Positions 24,818 through 37,966 of a stretch of 64,000 bases of DNA are shown here, in pieces. Positions within the stretch are counted from its first letter, which is position 1. Every line of letters begins with the position of its first letter. Origin of the DNA: Poronia punctata (taxonomy: Eukaryota; Ascomycota; Sordariomycetes; Xylariales; Xylariaceae); the NCBI GenBank assembly GCA_022579005.1, contig MU401651.1:1-64000 (forward strand). The letters run 5' to 3'. A program made the position numbers and the translations under genes. Below the pieces are notes generated by a model that saw nothing but the letters and a program-made list of their open reading frames with translations, searched no databases and was not told the origin of the DNA.

Positions 24818-27800
24818 CATTTTCGAGGCATCATATTCATCGCGCGAGTCCACCTGTTTCGTCTGGAGATTGCTAATACCGACAAGTGATATGCCTGTGG
24901 TCAACCGAGTCTCTCGTCAAACTTGTGGCCGGCCATGCCGCTTCGTCCTCCACCTTCCTTCCTCTCTTGGATTCATCGCTCCTGCCTACATTGCTTCAAA
25001 AAGAAGCACTTGCGAGGTCGTAGCTACCTCCTTCCCAATGGACGACGATTTCTCACCCAAGACCTTACCTTCAGGGCCCTCCAAACGCCGCTGCATGTTA
25101 GGGGACAGGTACGTACCAGAAGGGAGCAAGCAAGCCGCACCAAAATGCGATTACCCATCAGCGGGGAAGGGGGTACCTCATAAGGTAACGTCACATAGTT
25201 ACTTGTATCCACGGTTGTCTATGTAGGTACCTAGGTAGGTAGACTCCCTTGCAGGACAGGGCCATTGTTTGCTCAAGAGTTTGCGATTATTCGATACTAC
25301 TATTTCTGTACTGGGAAGAGAGAAGGCCAAGGGTACCAAGGCTTCTCCAGGGGAAAGATCATGTGGTAGCCCGGGATTGCGAAAAGAGCCGTATGGCTGT
25401 GGCGTTCCGACGAGTCCTAACTGCCGCTGCACTGGGAAAGTGTTAAGGTGTGGAGGTCAAGATAGAATCAAGCTCGAAGATCACTTTCCTGGATAGGAAA
25501 GACATCGTCACATCCCTTACGGCGCCCTTACAGAGGAGAGCCTTACCAGTGGGATCTAGAGTGGGTACTATCGAGATTCAGAGATGTACTGTGGTATATA
25601 TGGACCACTAGGATTGGGGCCAACTCATTCTGCTACGCCCGTTTCAGGAAGCCAGATTTCAGCAATGGTCGGTTATTACTCACTCTGCGTTAAATTATTT
25701 ACGTACCAACTGCCTACAGCAGTAGTTGCTCCGGTGGGGAAAGATGAAATTTCAGGTCAATTGCCAGCTGTACCGAAATAGGCGATTGGGGTACATAATT
25801 CACCGTCGTGGTCATGGTAGCTCATCGAGTAGATGGAGTTTGAAGACGTCGCTATAACATATAGTTAATGGTGACGACCTTGGCTAGTCTCGACTCAAGA
25901 TCTGGAAAGACCCGGATCTTCAGTCCACGAACTGCTGTAGATAGAGATCGGTGTGACCACTATAAGTTGAACCAAAGATTAACTAATGATCGACAACCAC
26001 TACTGTACGACATCTTACACATACATAGAACCACAAGACTCCTGGTTACTTTAGTTTGCACCACAATGTCTTATTACCCAGTCTACTTATTACCTACCCA
26101 TAGGTAAGAGGATCCACCACTGGCGACTTATTCCTCATATGTAACCTTGGTAGCAGAGAAATCTGCCTGTTTCTGATTAGGGGCACGCATGTGTACCTGC
26201 CGTGCCTGCATACATGATTAGTACGCGTCAGCCAACTCGTACCTACAATGGGTACAACCCACAATTCTATTTCTACTAGGAACATCGACTTCTAATCGAA
26301 GGTTGGGGGATCAGATGGGGGAAGACCCGGATCCACACGTAGGGCCGACCGCCCAGACTTCCCACCAGCCGTTTATAGATATTTTGAGTAGCTATAATCG
26401 CCTAGACCTACCAATGAGGCCGAAAAGTTGGTAGCGCCTTTGGCTTGATCATTGCGATACCTTCTTCTATAATGTCCAACACCTACACGTACATCTTCCG
26501 TATCATTCATACCTGCGTGCATCGCAGGCACGTGTTAGGTACCTTTTTGACTACAGTTGCAGATAGGTAGACTGGCGTGTAGGTTAAGGTAGGTATTTGC
26601 AAGGAGAAGAATGCTGTCAACCAAACCCGACCTGCCTTGTGGGAAGCTTACGTGTATATTTGCTTGGCCGCCTTTATTGATTACGTATAAACAACCCATG
26701 GCTTCAGTTTTCGGTAGGAGACAATGCTGATGTAAGATCTCAATAGATTATTTTGCCTATCCATAGCAGCATTAAGATTATCCATCTGCCCATAATTGTG
26801 CAGTCTAGAATTTCGAGAGACATCTCCTCGGGGTCTTGTTTCACTTAGCGTCAAATCTAGCCACCCCAGGTTAGCTCAGTACTATTTTGGACCTTGCAGT
26901 TTGGTTTAGCTTTTGGTCTCACTTGCTCTGGATAGTCCGATAGATCTTTGCCGAGGGGTAATAAGTTGGCTTCCAAAATACGCTTAACTGTTAGCCCGGT
27001 TAAGTTACGGCCCAGGTCCTGGCACCCCGAAAAAAAGGGTTCATACTGCACACAATGCCGCCAACGTGGGCTCCATGTGCCGAGACACCGACAGGGATTA
27101 GACGATGCGGTACCTGGCATGTTGTCAGCCTGCAGACCTAGCGACATGTAAAAACTCGAGTAGCTTCCATTTCCGGAAGCTGAAGCTATTCAGGAGTGCA
27201 TCTTTGGGGCGACCTTTTCTCATTACAGAAACTGCCAAGCTCGGAGTTCCCTATGAACTGCCTTTTGGTCACAAGCCGGCATTTTTGAAGGATCGATTAT
27301 ACTGGTAATGTAGGCAGTTGTAACCCCACCTGCCACATTTCCTCGGTAGATTTTAAAGTTGGCGAGGGGACATGCAGGAACCGTCTGTTCCCGTGACACA
27401 AACGCGACTTCGAGGCAAGGCGCGTTAATAGGCTTGACTGGAGAAGGGCCAAGAGCTCACTCAACGAGATGCAAGCGGAATCGTTGAAAGTAACGTCGTG
27501 AATCAACCTATATTTATCACGTGAGGGGACTTACATGTAAGCTGACCTGTTCTTGGCTTCAATCCCCTTAACCTAGGCTGGGTCGAAGCTATGTCGCATT
27601 CGCAATGTATGAACATGCCTTGATTATGAAGAGGCAGGCTTCTGGTCACTAGCCTGTCGTCCCTGATTCTAATGTAACAGCAATACATCCCGAGGCTTTT
27701 GAAACTTTCTTCTATAGCGGATATCCCGGGACTAGGAGGGTGATTAAGGAGATAGCTGAACGGGGAAGGTGATGTGAGCCTACACGTGTATATGTTCTGG

Positions 27801-28625
27801 CGAAAGCGATCCTTGTGTCACCTAAAGTTGTCGCTGTCTTAAGTAACCGTCTAATCCCGCCACCAGATATTCTATTTGTAGGCTGCCTGTCTAGACGAGA
27901 AACATGTTTGCTACTGTCCCTCGCTTGGATTCGAGAAATGCGGACATCAAAGTCGACTGTGACTGTGCACCTATAAAATACGTCCGGGACGCCGAATTGG
28001 AAAATTTTGGATATGATCACATGCGCCCTCTCGTCAAATCGGAACTGGGATACGTTGTAAGGTCTCCTGTATGTTAACGTTTGATGCGTTTTGCAGGATT
28101 CCAATCCTCCAAAGTAGACGTAGTATGGTCACAAGGCGGCCCCCTAATGGATCGCACCGGGCGAAAATGCCTTATCAATGCGATTTAGGGTATGCAATGC
28201 GTAGATATTAAAGGAGCTTCTTATTTCGGTGCCTTTATACTGCCCCCTTGAACTGCTCTTCAAGCCCCATGGAAAACGGAGGCACATCTCGGCACCGATT
28301 AATAACTAGCACATATGTTATGGTTCTGTGGACTTTAGGTTTATAAGCTGCATACCGGCCAGCCTGTCGACTTGGCCGTATTGTAAGTTGATACATAACC
28401 ACGGGTGCATCGCTACTACATACATCACATACCCTGGTTATGTCAAGTTGTGCCGGCCGAGTTGATCCAATTGCCATAACTGGGAATGTAAGAAAACATC
28501 TCGTGCTACTTGGCTCATGTCCATTGGATACTGTCCGGCTCATCTTGCTGCCAAAAAAAATCTTTCTAGTCAAAATAGAAGCCAAAACAAAAAGACGTCA
28601 AATGACTCATTGAAGGGCAAAAAGA
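24818..28625. other. Gene-poor stretch of ordinary base composition
   Basis: About 3.8 kb with many short frames, none longer than about 130 codons and none resembling a known protein. The DNA is not RIP-biased, so it is unique sequence. GGTA/TACC tetranucleotide clusters recur (for example near 25224-25242, 26537-26543 and 26565-26595). It could hold non-coding RNA or small lineage-specific genes that cannot be called from sequence alone. The 27712-28104 and 28235-28585 frames are the longest but show no motif. Confidence 0.6.
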
Positions 28626-28682
28626 TGCGGTGAGTGCGGATCGAACGCACGACCTTCAGATTAATGGAGACAGAAGTTGCAA

Positions 28683-28714
<32 letters not shown>

Positions 28715-28719
28715 CCCGC
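28626..28719 (-). tRNA. tRNA-Phe (GAA) with a 21-base intron
   Basis: Minus-strand gene of 94 bases. It starts GCGGGGATAGCTC, has a TTCGATC T-loop flanked by GTGCG/CGCAC, and ends ACCGCA with discriminator A. The anticodon loop is C-T-GAA-G-A, with an intron at 28662-28682 directly after the base 3' of the anticodon (position 37/38), the canonical place. The anticodon stem TCAGA/TCTGA is fully paired once spliced. Mature length is 73. One oddity: acceptor-stem position 5 is G opposite A68, a mismatch where T5-A68 would pair. The gene may still work or may be a decaying copy. It lies 544 bases from the Copia element. Confidence 0.93.
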
Positions 28720-29263
28720 AACTGTGATTTTCGACTGGTTACGTCGCTATTGTTGTGACCGTCCGTATCATCTGCACGTATACTAGAGCTCAATTGCTTC
28801 TGTTACCTTTTTAATACTCTTGATTAGCCTACTGTGTGTACCATTCAAACATATTCAGGCCCATTGTTATCAATAAGTATTGTAAATGGGGTCTTGTCTT
28901 AGCGATCTGTAAAGTACTTGACAAACATGACTTGTAGATGTTTTTAACTCTAGAATGATATTTGGATTAACTCCTTTCCTTTCCAACGTTCCTGCTTGAC
29001 TAGGTACTTAAGCTTCCGGCAAGTCCTAAACCTGTAGTGTCATATTATGATGACTTAACCGCCACTAGAACGATATGAGTACAATATGTAGCATATGTCA
29101 ATCATATGCAGACATCGTGGCTCTACGAGATGTGTATCATGTAGTTTGTTTGGCTGCGTCGATCCAGTAAAGGCGCAGAGTGGGCTAGGTACGAATGCAT
29201 GGCCTAGTATGCCCGTTGACTAGCATGTTGTAAATTTACGTGACATTGTAAGAGTTAAGATAT
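28720..29263. other. Intergenic between tRNA-Phe and the Copia element
   Basis: Unique, normal-composition DNA with no gene seen. The sequence GATAT at its right end (29259-29263) is the candidate target site of the Copia insertion. Confidence 0.6.
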
Positions 29264-29490
29264 TGTCGCAGAAAGGTACCTACTTAATAAGATACCCTTG
29301 CAGTTAAGGTCACGTGCCTTAGTTAGCACAGCTTTATAAGAGCATATACTATAAAGCAGGATTTCTAATCTTATTATAGTTATATAAATTTTTTTTTTTA
29401 ATATATAGTTTATTACAATATAACTAATATAGCTTATACTAAATTAAACGTACTAATTTACTTTTTATTAAAGCTTTTATATTTGCAAAA
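29264..29490 (+). repeat. 5' LTR of the Copia element
   Basis: About 227 bases, aligned along its length with 37734-37961. Its outer (left) half keeps more C and G, for example GGTCACGTGCC where the other copy has AGTTACGTGCT. Its inner half is more AT-rich. Differences between copies are almost all C/T or G/A transitions. The right limit is set by where similarity ends. Confidence 0.88.
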
Positions 29491-32400
29491 GTTATAAGCT
29501 TAGTTTATAAAAATTGGTGCTTTATTTATTATAATATAATTAATTAAAGGTTTTTATACTTTTAAATTATAATATTTTATAACCTTTTATTAAATTATTT
29601 TTAAAAAAAAGCTTATATAGCTTTACTTTTTATTTTTATTATATTAACTAGCGTTAAGATTATTTTAAAAAATACTTACTTATGCTTTTTAATTAAGTAA
29701 GTAGCGTAGTTTTAAACTTTAACGCTTTATACTTAAGCTTAAAAAGTTTAAAAGTATATTAATTTAAATAAAAAAACTTTAACTAAGCTTTTTAAAAATA
29801 ATATTATAATTTTAACACTAAAAGCTGCTTATTAAAAGCTTGTTGCTAAAAAAAAAAAACTAAATTTAAGCGTTTTAAATTTAGTTATTACTTTAAAAAA
29901 AATTTAAAAATAATATATTAAAAATATAAAGTTAGCAAGCTTTTAGCAAGCTATAAATTTAAAAATTGCAAACAAATATATAGCTATTTAAACTTAAATT
30001 AACTAATTTATTAATACTTTAGTACTTACTATAATAAAAAAAAAGCTATTAATTAAAAACTTTAAAAAAGCTAAAAATATTTAAGTACTTATTAAAGCTA
30101 TTAAAACGTTTTTTGCTTTTTTAAATTTTGCTATTAAATCTAGCATATAAATAAAATACTAAAAAACGCTTTAAAAAGCTACTTATAAAAGTATTAAACT
30201 TAAAAAGTAATATAAAAAATAATATACTAACTAAATTGCAGCTTAATGCTTTAAACTACTTAAAGTAAAAAAAATGCTAGCAACTAAAAACTTTTTTAAA
30301 GCAATAAAAGCTTATATAGCTTTTAATTAAGCTTATTAGCAGCTTATAAACATTATAAAAAATAAATAACTAAATAATAATATAATTATACTAAAAAAAG
30401 TTAATAAAATTTTTAGCGCTTTAATATATAAAAAAGCTTTATATAGCAAAGTTAAAGCTAATAAACTTTATATAACTTTAAGTAATAAAAAAAGATTTTT
30501 TAAAAAAGCTTAAAAGTTTATTAAAAAAGCAAAAAAAAAAAAAAGTTAATACTTTTGCTTTTTTAACTTAAAAGCTTATTATTTTTAGCTTTTATATAAA
30601 TATAGTTAATTATAATATATAATTACTAAAAGCTTTACTTGCTAAAAACTTAAGCTTAACTTTAATAAGTTAAAAAAAATTAAAAAGCGCTATAAGCTTA
30701 TAAAATAATTAAAACTTTATAAAAAAACTAAAAAAAAAAAATTTAAAGTAAACAAAAGTTACTTTTTTAGCAAAAAGTTAAAAAAATTATTAAACAAGTA
30801 GCTAAATTTAAATTTTGCTTGCTTAATAATTAACTATAGCTTACTTAAAAAAAATATAAAAAGCTTTAAAGCTTTTATTATTTTTAAAAACAATTTTTAT
30901 TTTTTATTTAAAAGCACAGTTTTAAATAATTATAAAGCTTTATACTTTATTAATAATAAAAATCTACTTAAAAAAAACTTTATTATTAAAGCTAAGCTAA
31001 AAGACTTTGTTACTATAAGTACTTTTAACTTTTTAATTTTATACTATAGCAAATAAGTTATTTATTAAATCTTTAATAGTAAAAAAAAAAAACACCTTTT
31101 TTTTAGTGCTTAAAAATATAATAGTAATAAAAAGATTTTATATAAATATAGTATTAAAAGCAAAGCTTAAAAAAAAAGCATATAGTATTGCAAACTAAAC
31201 TATACTTTTTAATATAAAAGCTTAAATACTAGCGTTATTTTAAAGCAGTTAACTAAATAATATAACTTAATATTTTTTAAATATAAGCTTATTTCTTATT
31301 ACTTTTTAAAAAGCATAATAATTACTTTAGTAATTTAAAAGCTTAAAATTATAAGCAATATAGCAAGATTAATTATAGCTATATACTTAAAGCACTTTTA
31401 AAAGCTTTTAGTTAACTTATAAAAACCTTTAAAAGTATTTAAAAATATATAGTATAAAAAAGCTAAGCACTTAAAACCTAAGCTTTTTAAAGCTTTTATT
31501 TAAAATATAAAAAATATTAAAATTAATAAAATTAAAAAAATTAATTATAAAAATTATATTTAAATATATGCTTTAAAAGTTATATTTAAAAAACCTTTAA
31601 AATAGCAAGCTATACGCTTATTTTAAAAAATATACTAAAATCTATTTAACTATTTAAGTAAATATAATAAATTTTTATAAACTTTATTACTTAAAAATAA
31701 ATATAGCAAAATAATATATGTTAATACTTTTATTACTAAAACTTAATTATAAATAGCTTAAAACCTAATAAGCTTTAAAAAATAAGTAAAACAACAATAT
31801 AAGCTTTTAATATATTAAATATATAGTAATAATAAAAAAGCAGTAATTTTAAGCTATAGCTTAACTAACTTTTAAAAGTAAGCAAACTAAAAAAATATAA
31901 AGCTAAAGCTTTTATTAAGTTATATTAAAAAGTTTATAAAAAGTAAAAAGCGTACTAAATAAAAAATTATTAACTAAGCTTTAAAAATGCTTAAAAAAGC
32001 TAAACTTTTAAAAAAGCTATAGCTAAAAGCAGTTTATATAGCTAAATAGCTATATAACTAAAGCTTTTTAAAAGCAAATAATATATATTTACTAATAAAA
32101 GTTTTTTACTTTTAGTTTTAATAATATTTTTATTAATATTTACTAAAGCTTATTATAAGTAAGCTAATAAATTTAAAGCTAAACTAGTTAGGTATAAAAG
32201 TATATAAATATAAAGCTTACTTAATATAATAAAATAAACTTATAAGTTACTAAAAATAAAACTATAAAATAAAGTAGCAAGTATATATTAAATATTTAAT
32301 TAAATATAAAGCATTAAATTTATATAAAATCTAAGTTTTAAAGCTTTAAAAAGTTATTATAATAAAAAATATAAAATTTAATAAAAAGCTTTTTTATATA

Positions 32401-35400
32401 AAAAAAAACTAACTAAAACTAATAAAAAAAGTAAAAGTAGTAATTATTAAAATTATAGTGCTAAAACTATTACTTTAAATAAAAATAAAAAATATATAAA
32501 AGCTTAACTTATTAAAAAAAATAAATAAAACTATTACTAATACTTTTAAAAAAATTAAAAGTATACTTATACTAAAAAACCTTTTAACTAAAAGCTAACT
32601 AAAAAAGCACAAGTTAAAAGTAAGTATATTTTAAAAGCTTAAAAAAAATAATAATAATGCTTTTAAAAGTTAAACATATAAACTTGCAACTTTTTAATAA
32701 ACTTTTAAACTAAAATAGCAACTAAGCAAAACAAAAAAAATATTTACTAATTTACTTATAATTTTAAAAAGCAGCAAAGTAGCTAAAATAAGTAAAAAAA
32801 TTTTTAGTTAACTTTATAAAGTATATTTAATAAATAAAAAAATAAAAAAACTTTTAAAAAACTTTAATATATAAATAAAGCAACTAGTAATAAGTAAAGC
32901 AATAAAAGCTTAATAAGCTTAAAAAGCTTTACTACTTACTAAAAAAAGCTAAAAAATTAAAAAAATACTTAATAATAAATAAGATTTTAAAGTATTTGCT
33001 TTTATTTAAACTTTTTATTAAAAGTATAAAATATATGCTTTTAAAAAAAAAGCTTATTAGCAAAACTTTTTAAAAACATTTTTACTTAATTAATAAAAAG
33101 TTATATATTAAAAAAACTAAAAGCATAAAATACTATACTTTATAATAATAGCTATAATATACTAAAAATATGCTAAGCATATAAATATAACTTTAAAATA
33201 GCTTAAAATATATTAAAATAAGCTTTTTAAGCTATTATTAAAGCATTAGTATAAACTAGCTAAATATTTTTTAAAAAATAAGTTTAAAAAAAATGCTATT
33301 AAAAAAATTAAAAACATATAAAAAATAAAAACTTTTAAAAAAATAGCAAAAGCTAAAGCAAAATATAAGCTGCTTTTTTTAAAGTAAGTGTTTATATATA
33401 AGTTTAATAATAAAAAATATTTAAAAGTATATAAATCTTGCTTAGTTATTAAAAAAGATTTATAAAATAATATAATGCTTTAAAGTATTTATATTGCTAC
33501 TTTAGCAGCTTATATGTTTTAAGTTATAATAGCTTTAATAGCTTATTTTAATATAAAAGCTAAGTAATTTAATATAGTTAGCGCTTTTTTTAATATAAGT
33601 AAAAAAAAATAAAAGCTTATAACTTATAAATTATTAAATAGCTTTAAAAATAGCAATATAGTAGCTAAAATTACTTAAGCTTTTTATAAGCTTTAAAACT
33701 TACTACTTTTATAGTACTAAAAGTTTATATATACTTTAAAAAAAATTAAAATAATCTTATTTTTTAAAAAACTATACTTTTTTTATACTAAAAATTATAG
33801 TATATACTTTATTTTTTATATAAATAACTTTATTATTTTATATTATAAAAAATAAAAAATATAAGCTTAAAAAATTATTAACTAGCTTAAAAAAGCTTAT
33901 AAACTTAAAAATTAAAAAAATATAAATTAGTTTTTAAAAATTAAAGTAATAAAAAATTAAAAAAAACGTTTACTAGCTTTAAATTATAAGTAATATATTA
34001 AAAAAGTAGCTAAAAAGTATAATCTAGCTAATAATAGCTAAATACTTATAACTTTAATACTTTTTAAAAAGCTTAAAAAGTTTATAAAAAAAGCTTTAAA
34101 AAAATATATTAAAACTTTTTAAAAGCTTATAAAGTTTATATTTTATATTGCTATTATAATTAAATTAAATATAGCATACGCTATATTTTAGCTTTTAAAA
34201 TACCTTATTAATTTAAGCTTTAAACATATTATAGTAATAAAATAAGTTATTTAATACTTATACTATACTAAAAAACTTAAAATAGTATATAAAACTAGCA
34301 ATATAAAAGCTTAAGCTTTTTTAATTGCAAAAAACGCTTTTTTTGCTAATAATAAAAAAACTTAAAAATTTTTTTATAAATATATTATAAGCTTATTTAA
34401 AAATATAATAGCTTAAAAAGCTACTTAATAAAGCATAGTATTAACTTTTATAATAAAAGCAAAAATAAACATGCTTAGCTTTACTACTAAAAAAATAATA
34501 GCGCTTAAAAGGCTTTTAAATAGTATAAAGCTTAATTTAAAAAAAAAATAAATAATTTACTATAATAATTAGTAAGCAATAAAACTTATAGTTAAAAAGT
34601 ATAACTAAATAAATACTAAGCTTTGCTATATAAATATATAAAATATATAGCTAAAATAAAAGTAGTAAAAAAAGTTATTTTAAATCTATTATTTACTTAC
34701 TAATTAAATGCTAGTAAATAAGTTAATAAAAAACTTACTAAAAGCTAAATTTAAGCACTTTAAAGCTTTTATAAATCTTTAAAATATTAACTACTTAAAA
34801 TAGTTAAAAAAAAAAAAGCTTAAATTAATAAATATTTAAAGCTATTAAGCTATAGTAACTATATTACTAAAAAAAACTTTATTTATTTACTACTTTTATT
34901 ACTAACTAAGTAAAAACATAAGCTTAAACTTACTATTTAAAAAGTATAAACAAAAAAAATAACGTAAAAAAGCTTTAAGTATTTTTTTTTTTAAATAAAT
35001 TGTAAAAAAAAATAAATAAAAAAGCAAGCAAGCTTAAAAAAAATAGTTTAACTTTATAAAATAATAATAAAAGCTATAACTAAAGTAAAAAGCAAAATAA
35101 GTACAAAAGCAATAATAGTAAAGGCTAAAGCTAAAATAATAACTTAAAAAGCTAAAATAAGTAAAGCCTAAGCTTTTTAAATACTAGTAACTAAATTTAT
35201 AATTAAATTACCTAAACTTAAAAAGTTAAGCACTTTTTTATAAAAAGTTTAAACAATATAAAAAAAAAGCAATCTTTTATTATAATAAACATAATTATTA
35301 ATAATAATTATATTTAAAGTATAAGCTATAATAAATTTAGCTTTTAAAAAGTATATAGTAACTTTTAAAATAAAGCAAAGCTTTTTAATAAGCTATAAAA

Positions 35401-35849
35401 TAACGCTATTAGCTTTATAAAATTATTAAAAGTATAAAAAAAAAAGCTTTACTTTTAAATCTTCTTGCTTTTTAATTATATTTATATATTATATAGCAAA
35501 AAAAATAATATAAAGCTTTTTATTAAATATAGTTAGCAAGCTTAAAAAATATAAGTTAAAAGTTTTAAAATAACTTATAAAAAAAAATAAAAATGCTTTT
35601 TAATATACTTAAAATACTAAGTTAAACTTTTTTAAATATTTTAATACTAAAAATGTTTATTTAAACTAGTTATAAAAGTATAATTATAAGCTTAGTAAAA
35701 AATATTATATAAATTAGTTTTAATACGTTTTTTATTATTAAGCAAACTAAAAAAGCTATTAATTATTTTACTTTAAATTTTATTATAAAATAAACTTTAA
35801 AATATAAAATTAAGTTTAGCTTTAAAAATATTAAATTTAAGCGTTTTTA

Positions 35850-37733
35850 CTAGCTTTAAGCTAGTAATAAAAGTTGTTAATATAAGCAAAAAAGTACTAA
35901 TAGCTTTTTTAAAAATATAATAAAAGCTGTTAATAAAAATAATAAAAGTACTACTTTTACTACTAAAGCTTATAAAAAAAGTACTAGCTTTATAACTATT
36001 AAATTTTTTACTTTTTTAAAAGCTTAAGCTTTTTTTACTATAAAATAAACTACTTAAAGTTAAAGTATTAAAAGTATTAGTTTTATTAAAAAAAGCTTTA
36101 AAATTAAAAACAATATAATTAGTATGCGCTAAAATATTGTTTTTATTAAAAGTAAGTAACTTTAAAAATAAAAATTTAAATAATATAAAAGTAATAAAAC
36201 TACTAAAAAAAGCTTAAGTAGTAATATTAAGTAATAAAATATATTTAAAAAAAGCTTTAATAAAAGTAAAAAAAGCAAATATAAAAACTTGCTTTATTTT
36301 AGCAAGCTTTTTAAGCTTACTAATATTAATAGCATTAGCTAAAAAAAAAACTTTTTTTATATTAAAAAGTATACTTTTAAAAGTAAAGCGCTTTTAAAAA
36401 ACTAAAAATAAAAAAACTAAAGCTTTTTTTTTAACATTTTTAGCTTTTTTAGCTTTAGCTTTTTTAGCTAACTTTATTATTTTTACTTTTATATTAGCTA
36501 TAGTAACTATTTTAGTTTTTTTTATTACTTTATTTACTTTTTACTTAGCTTTAAGTTAAGCTTGTTTATTTAAAGCTTTTTTTTAAGCTTTATTAGCTTT
36601 TTTTTTTATATTTTTAGCTTTTTTAGCTTTTTTTTAAATATTTAAAAAAGCATTTAATTTAGCTAAATAAGCATTATAAAATTTGTTTAAAGCTATTAAG
36701 TAAGCTTTAAATATAAATACTTAAGCTATAACTAAATCTTTTTTAGTTAAAAGATTTTTTTTTTTTTTTATAGCTATAAAAATAATAAAATTATTATATA
36801 AGTTAATAAATAAAACTTTAGCAAAAAACAGCATAAGATTATTATTATATTAGCTATTAAAGTTAAAAAAAGCTTAAATAAAAACAAAATTATTTTTATA
36901 TACTAAGTAAGCTTATAAAAGCTTTAAAAATAAAAAAATAGTATATATACTATTGCTTTATAATTATAGCAAAATTATTTATATTAAGATTTTTAAAAAG
37001 TTGTTTAATATAAACTTATTAACGTTTTTTAATAAAAAAATAAAGTAGCTTATTAAATATTAAGTTAAATAATAAAAAAATATTTAAAAAGCTTAAGTTT
37101 ACTTTAAACTAAGTAGCTTTAATATTAATTTTAAACTATATTAAAGTAATTAGCATAGGTTTAAAATATATAAAAGCATATTTAATATGCTAAAAATTTA
37201 TATATAGCTAAAAAAATATAAAAATAAAACTAAAAAATAAATAGTTAGCTAATTATATTAAAATATAAAAAGCGCTAAAAAAAAACTTAAAAAATATACT
37301 AAAAGTTTAAAAAAGCTTTTTTTTTATTATTTTAATAGCTATACTAATACTATTAGCTATAAAAAAATTAATAAAAGCAGTAAAAAGCTAAAATAACTTT
37401 ATTTAAAGTAATTAAAGTAATATTAAAAGCTTAAAAAAAAAAAAGTAAAAAGTATAGTTATAGCTATACTAAAAAATAAAAGTATAAAATATATAAAAAA
37501 AATTTAATTAAAAAACTTAAAAGTTAGCACTTAATAAAAAAAAAGCTAATAATAGTTATAAGTACTTTTAAGTATAAGTGTTTAAAGTACTAAAACTTTT
37601 ATATACTATATAAAAAGTATTTTAAATAAAAACTTAATATAAAAGGTTTAAGTACAGACTTTATAGCTACTATTTATATTTTATTTATATAAAATAACCT
37701 TATTACTTTAGCTAATAAAAAAAATAAAAAGTA
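35850..37733. other. Unexplained 3' interior of the Copia element
   Basis: After the region where pol should end there remain nearly 2 kb before the 3' LTR. Around 36.42-36.65 kb the plus strand repeats TTTTTAGC-like units. Read on the minus strand these would be Lys/Ala-rich. This could be an extra antisense gene carried by the element, a nested older fragment, or low-complexity decay. No frame is intact and no family is recognised. Confidence 0.35.
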
Positions 37734-37961
37734 TATTATAAAAAGGTACCTACTTAATAAAATACCTTTATAGTTAAAGTTACGTGCTTTAGTTAGCACA
37801 GCTTTATAAAAGCATATGCTATAAAGCAGGATCTTTAATTTTATTATAGTTATATAAATTTTTCCTTTTTAATATATAGTTTATTGCAATATAACTAATA
37901 TAGCTTGTACTAAGTTAAGCGCACTAATTTACCTTTTACTAAAGCTCTTATATCCGCAAGA
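37734..37961 (+). repeat. 3' LTR of the Copia element
   Basis: About 228 bases matching the 5' LTR. Here the outer (right) half is the better preserved: CTTGTACTAAGTTAAGCGC against CTTATACTAAATTAAACGT in the left copy. Its first bases (TATTATAAAAAGG) correspond to TGTCGCAGAAAGG of the 5' LTR after G-to-A and C-to-T changes. GATAT follows directly. Confidence 0.88.
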
Positions 37962-37966
37962 GATAT

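Larger units (their letters stand above)
29264..37961 (+). mobile_element. RIP-inactivated Ty1/Copia LTR retrotransposon, complete with both LTRs
   Basis: Two direct repeats of about 227-228 bases bound an AT-rich interior of 8.2 kb. The left end begins TG. GATAT (or AGATAT) occurs immediately left of the element and again at 37962-37966, a candidate target-site duplication. In the plus frame near 33.5-33.9 kb, translation with stops shows Copia reverse transcriptase landmarks: a VSAFFN segment and FYINNFIILY. YINN at 33827-33838 replaces the catalytic Tyr-x-Asp-Asp. A purine-rich run (37711-37731) precedes the 3' LTR as a polypurine tract should. The interior is long for a Copia element; the last ~2 kb before the 3' LTR is not explained by pol. 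No frame is intact. Confidence 0.9.
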
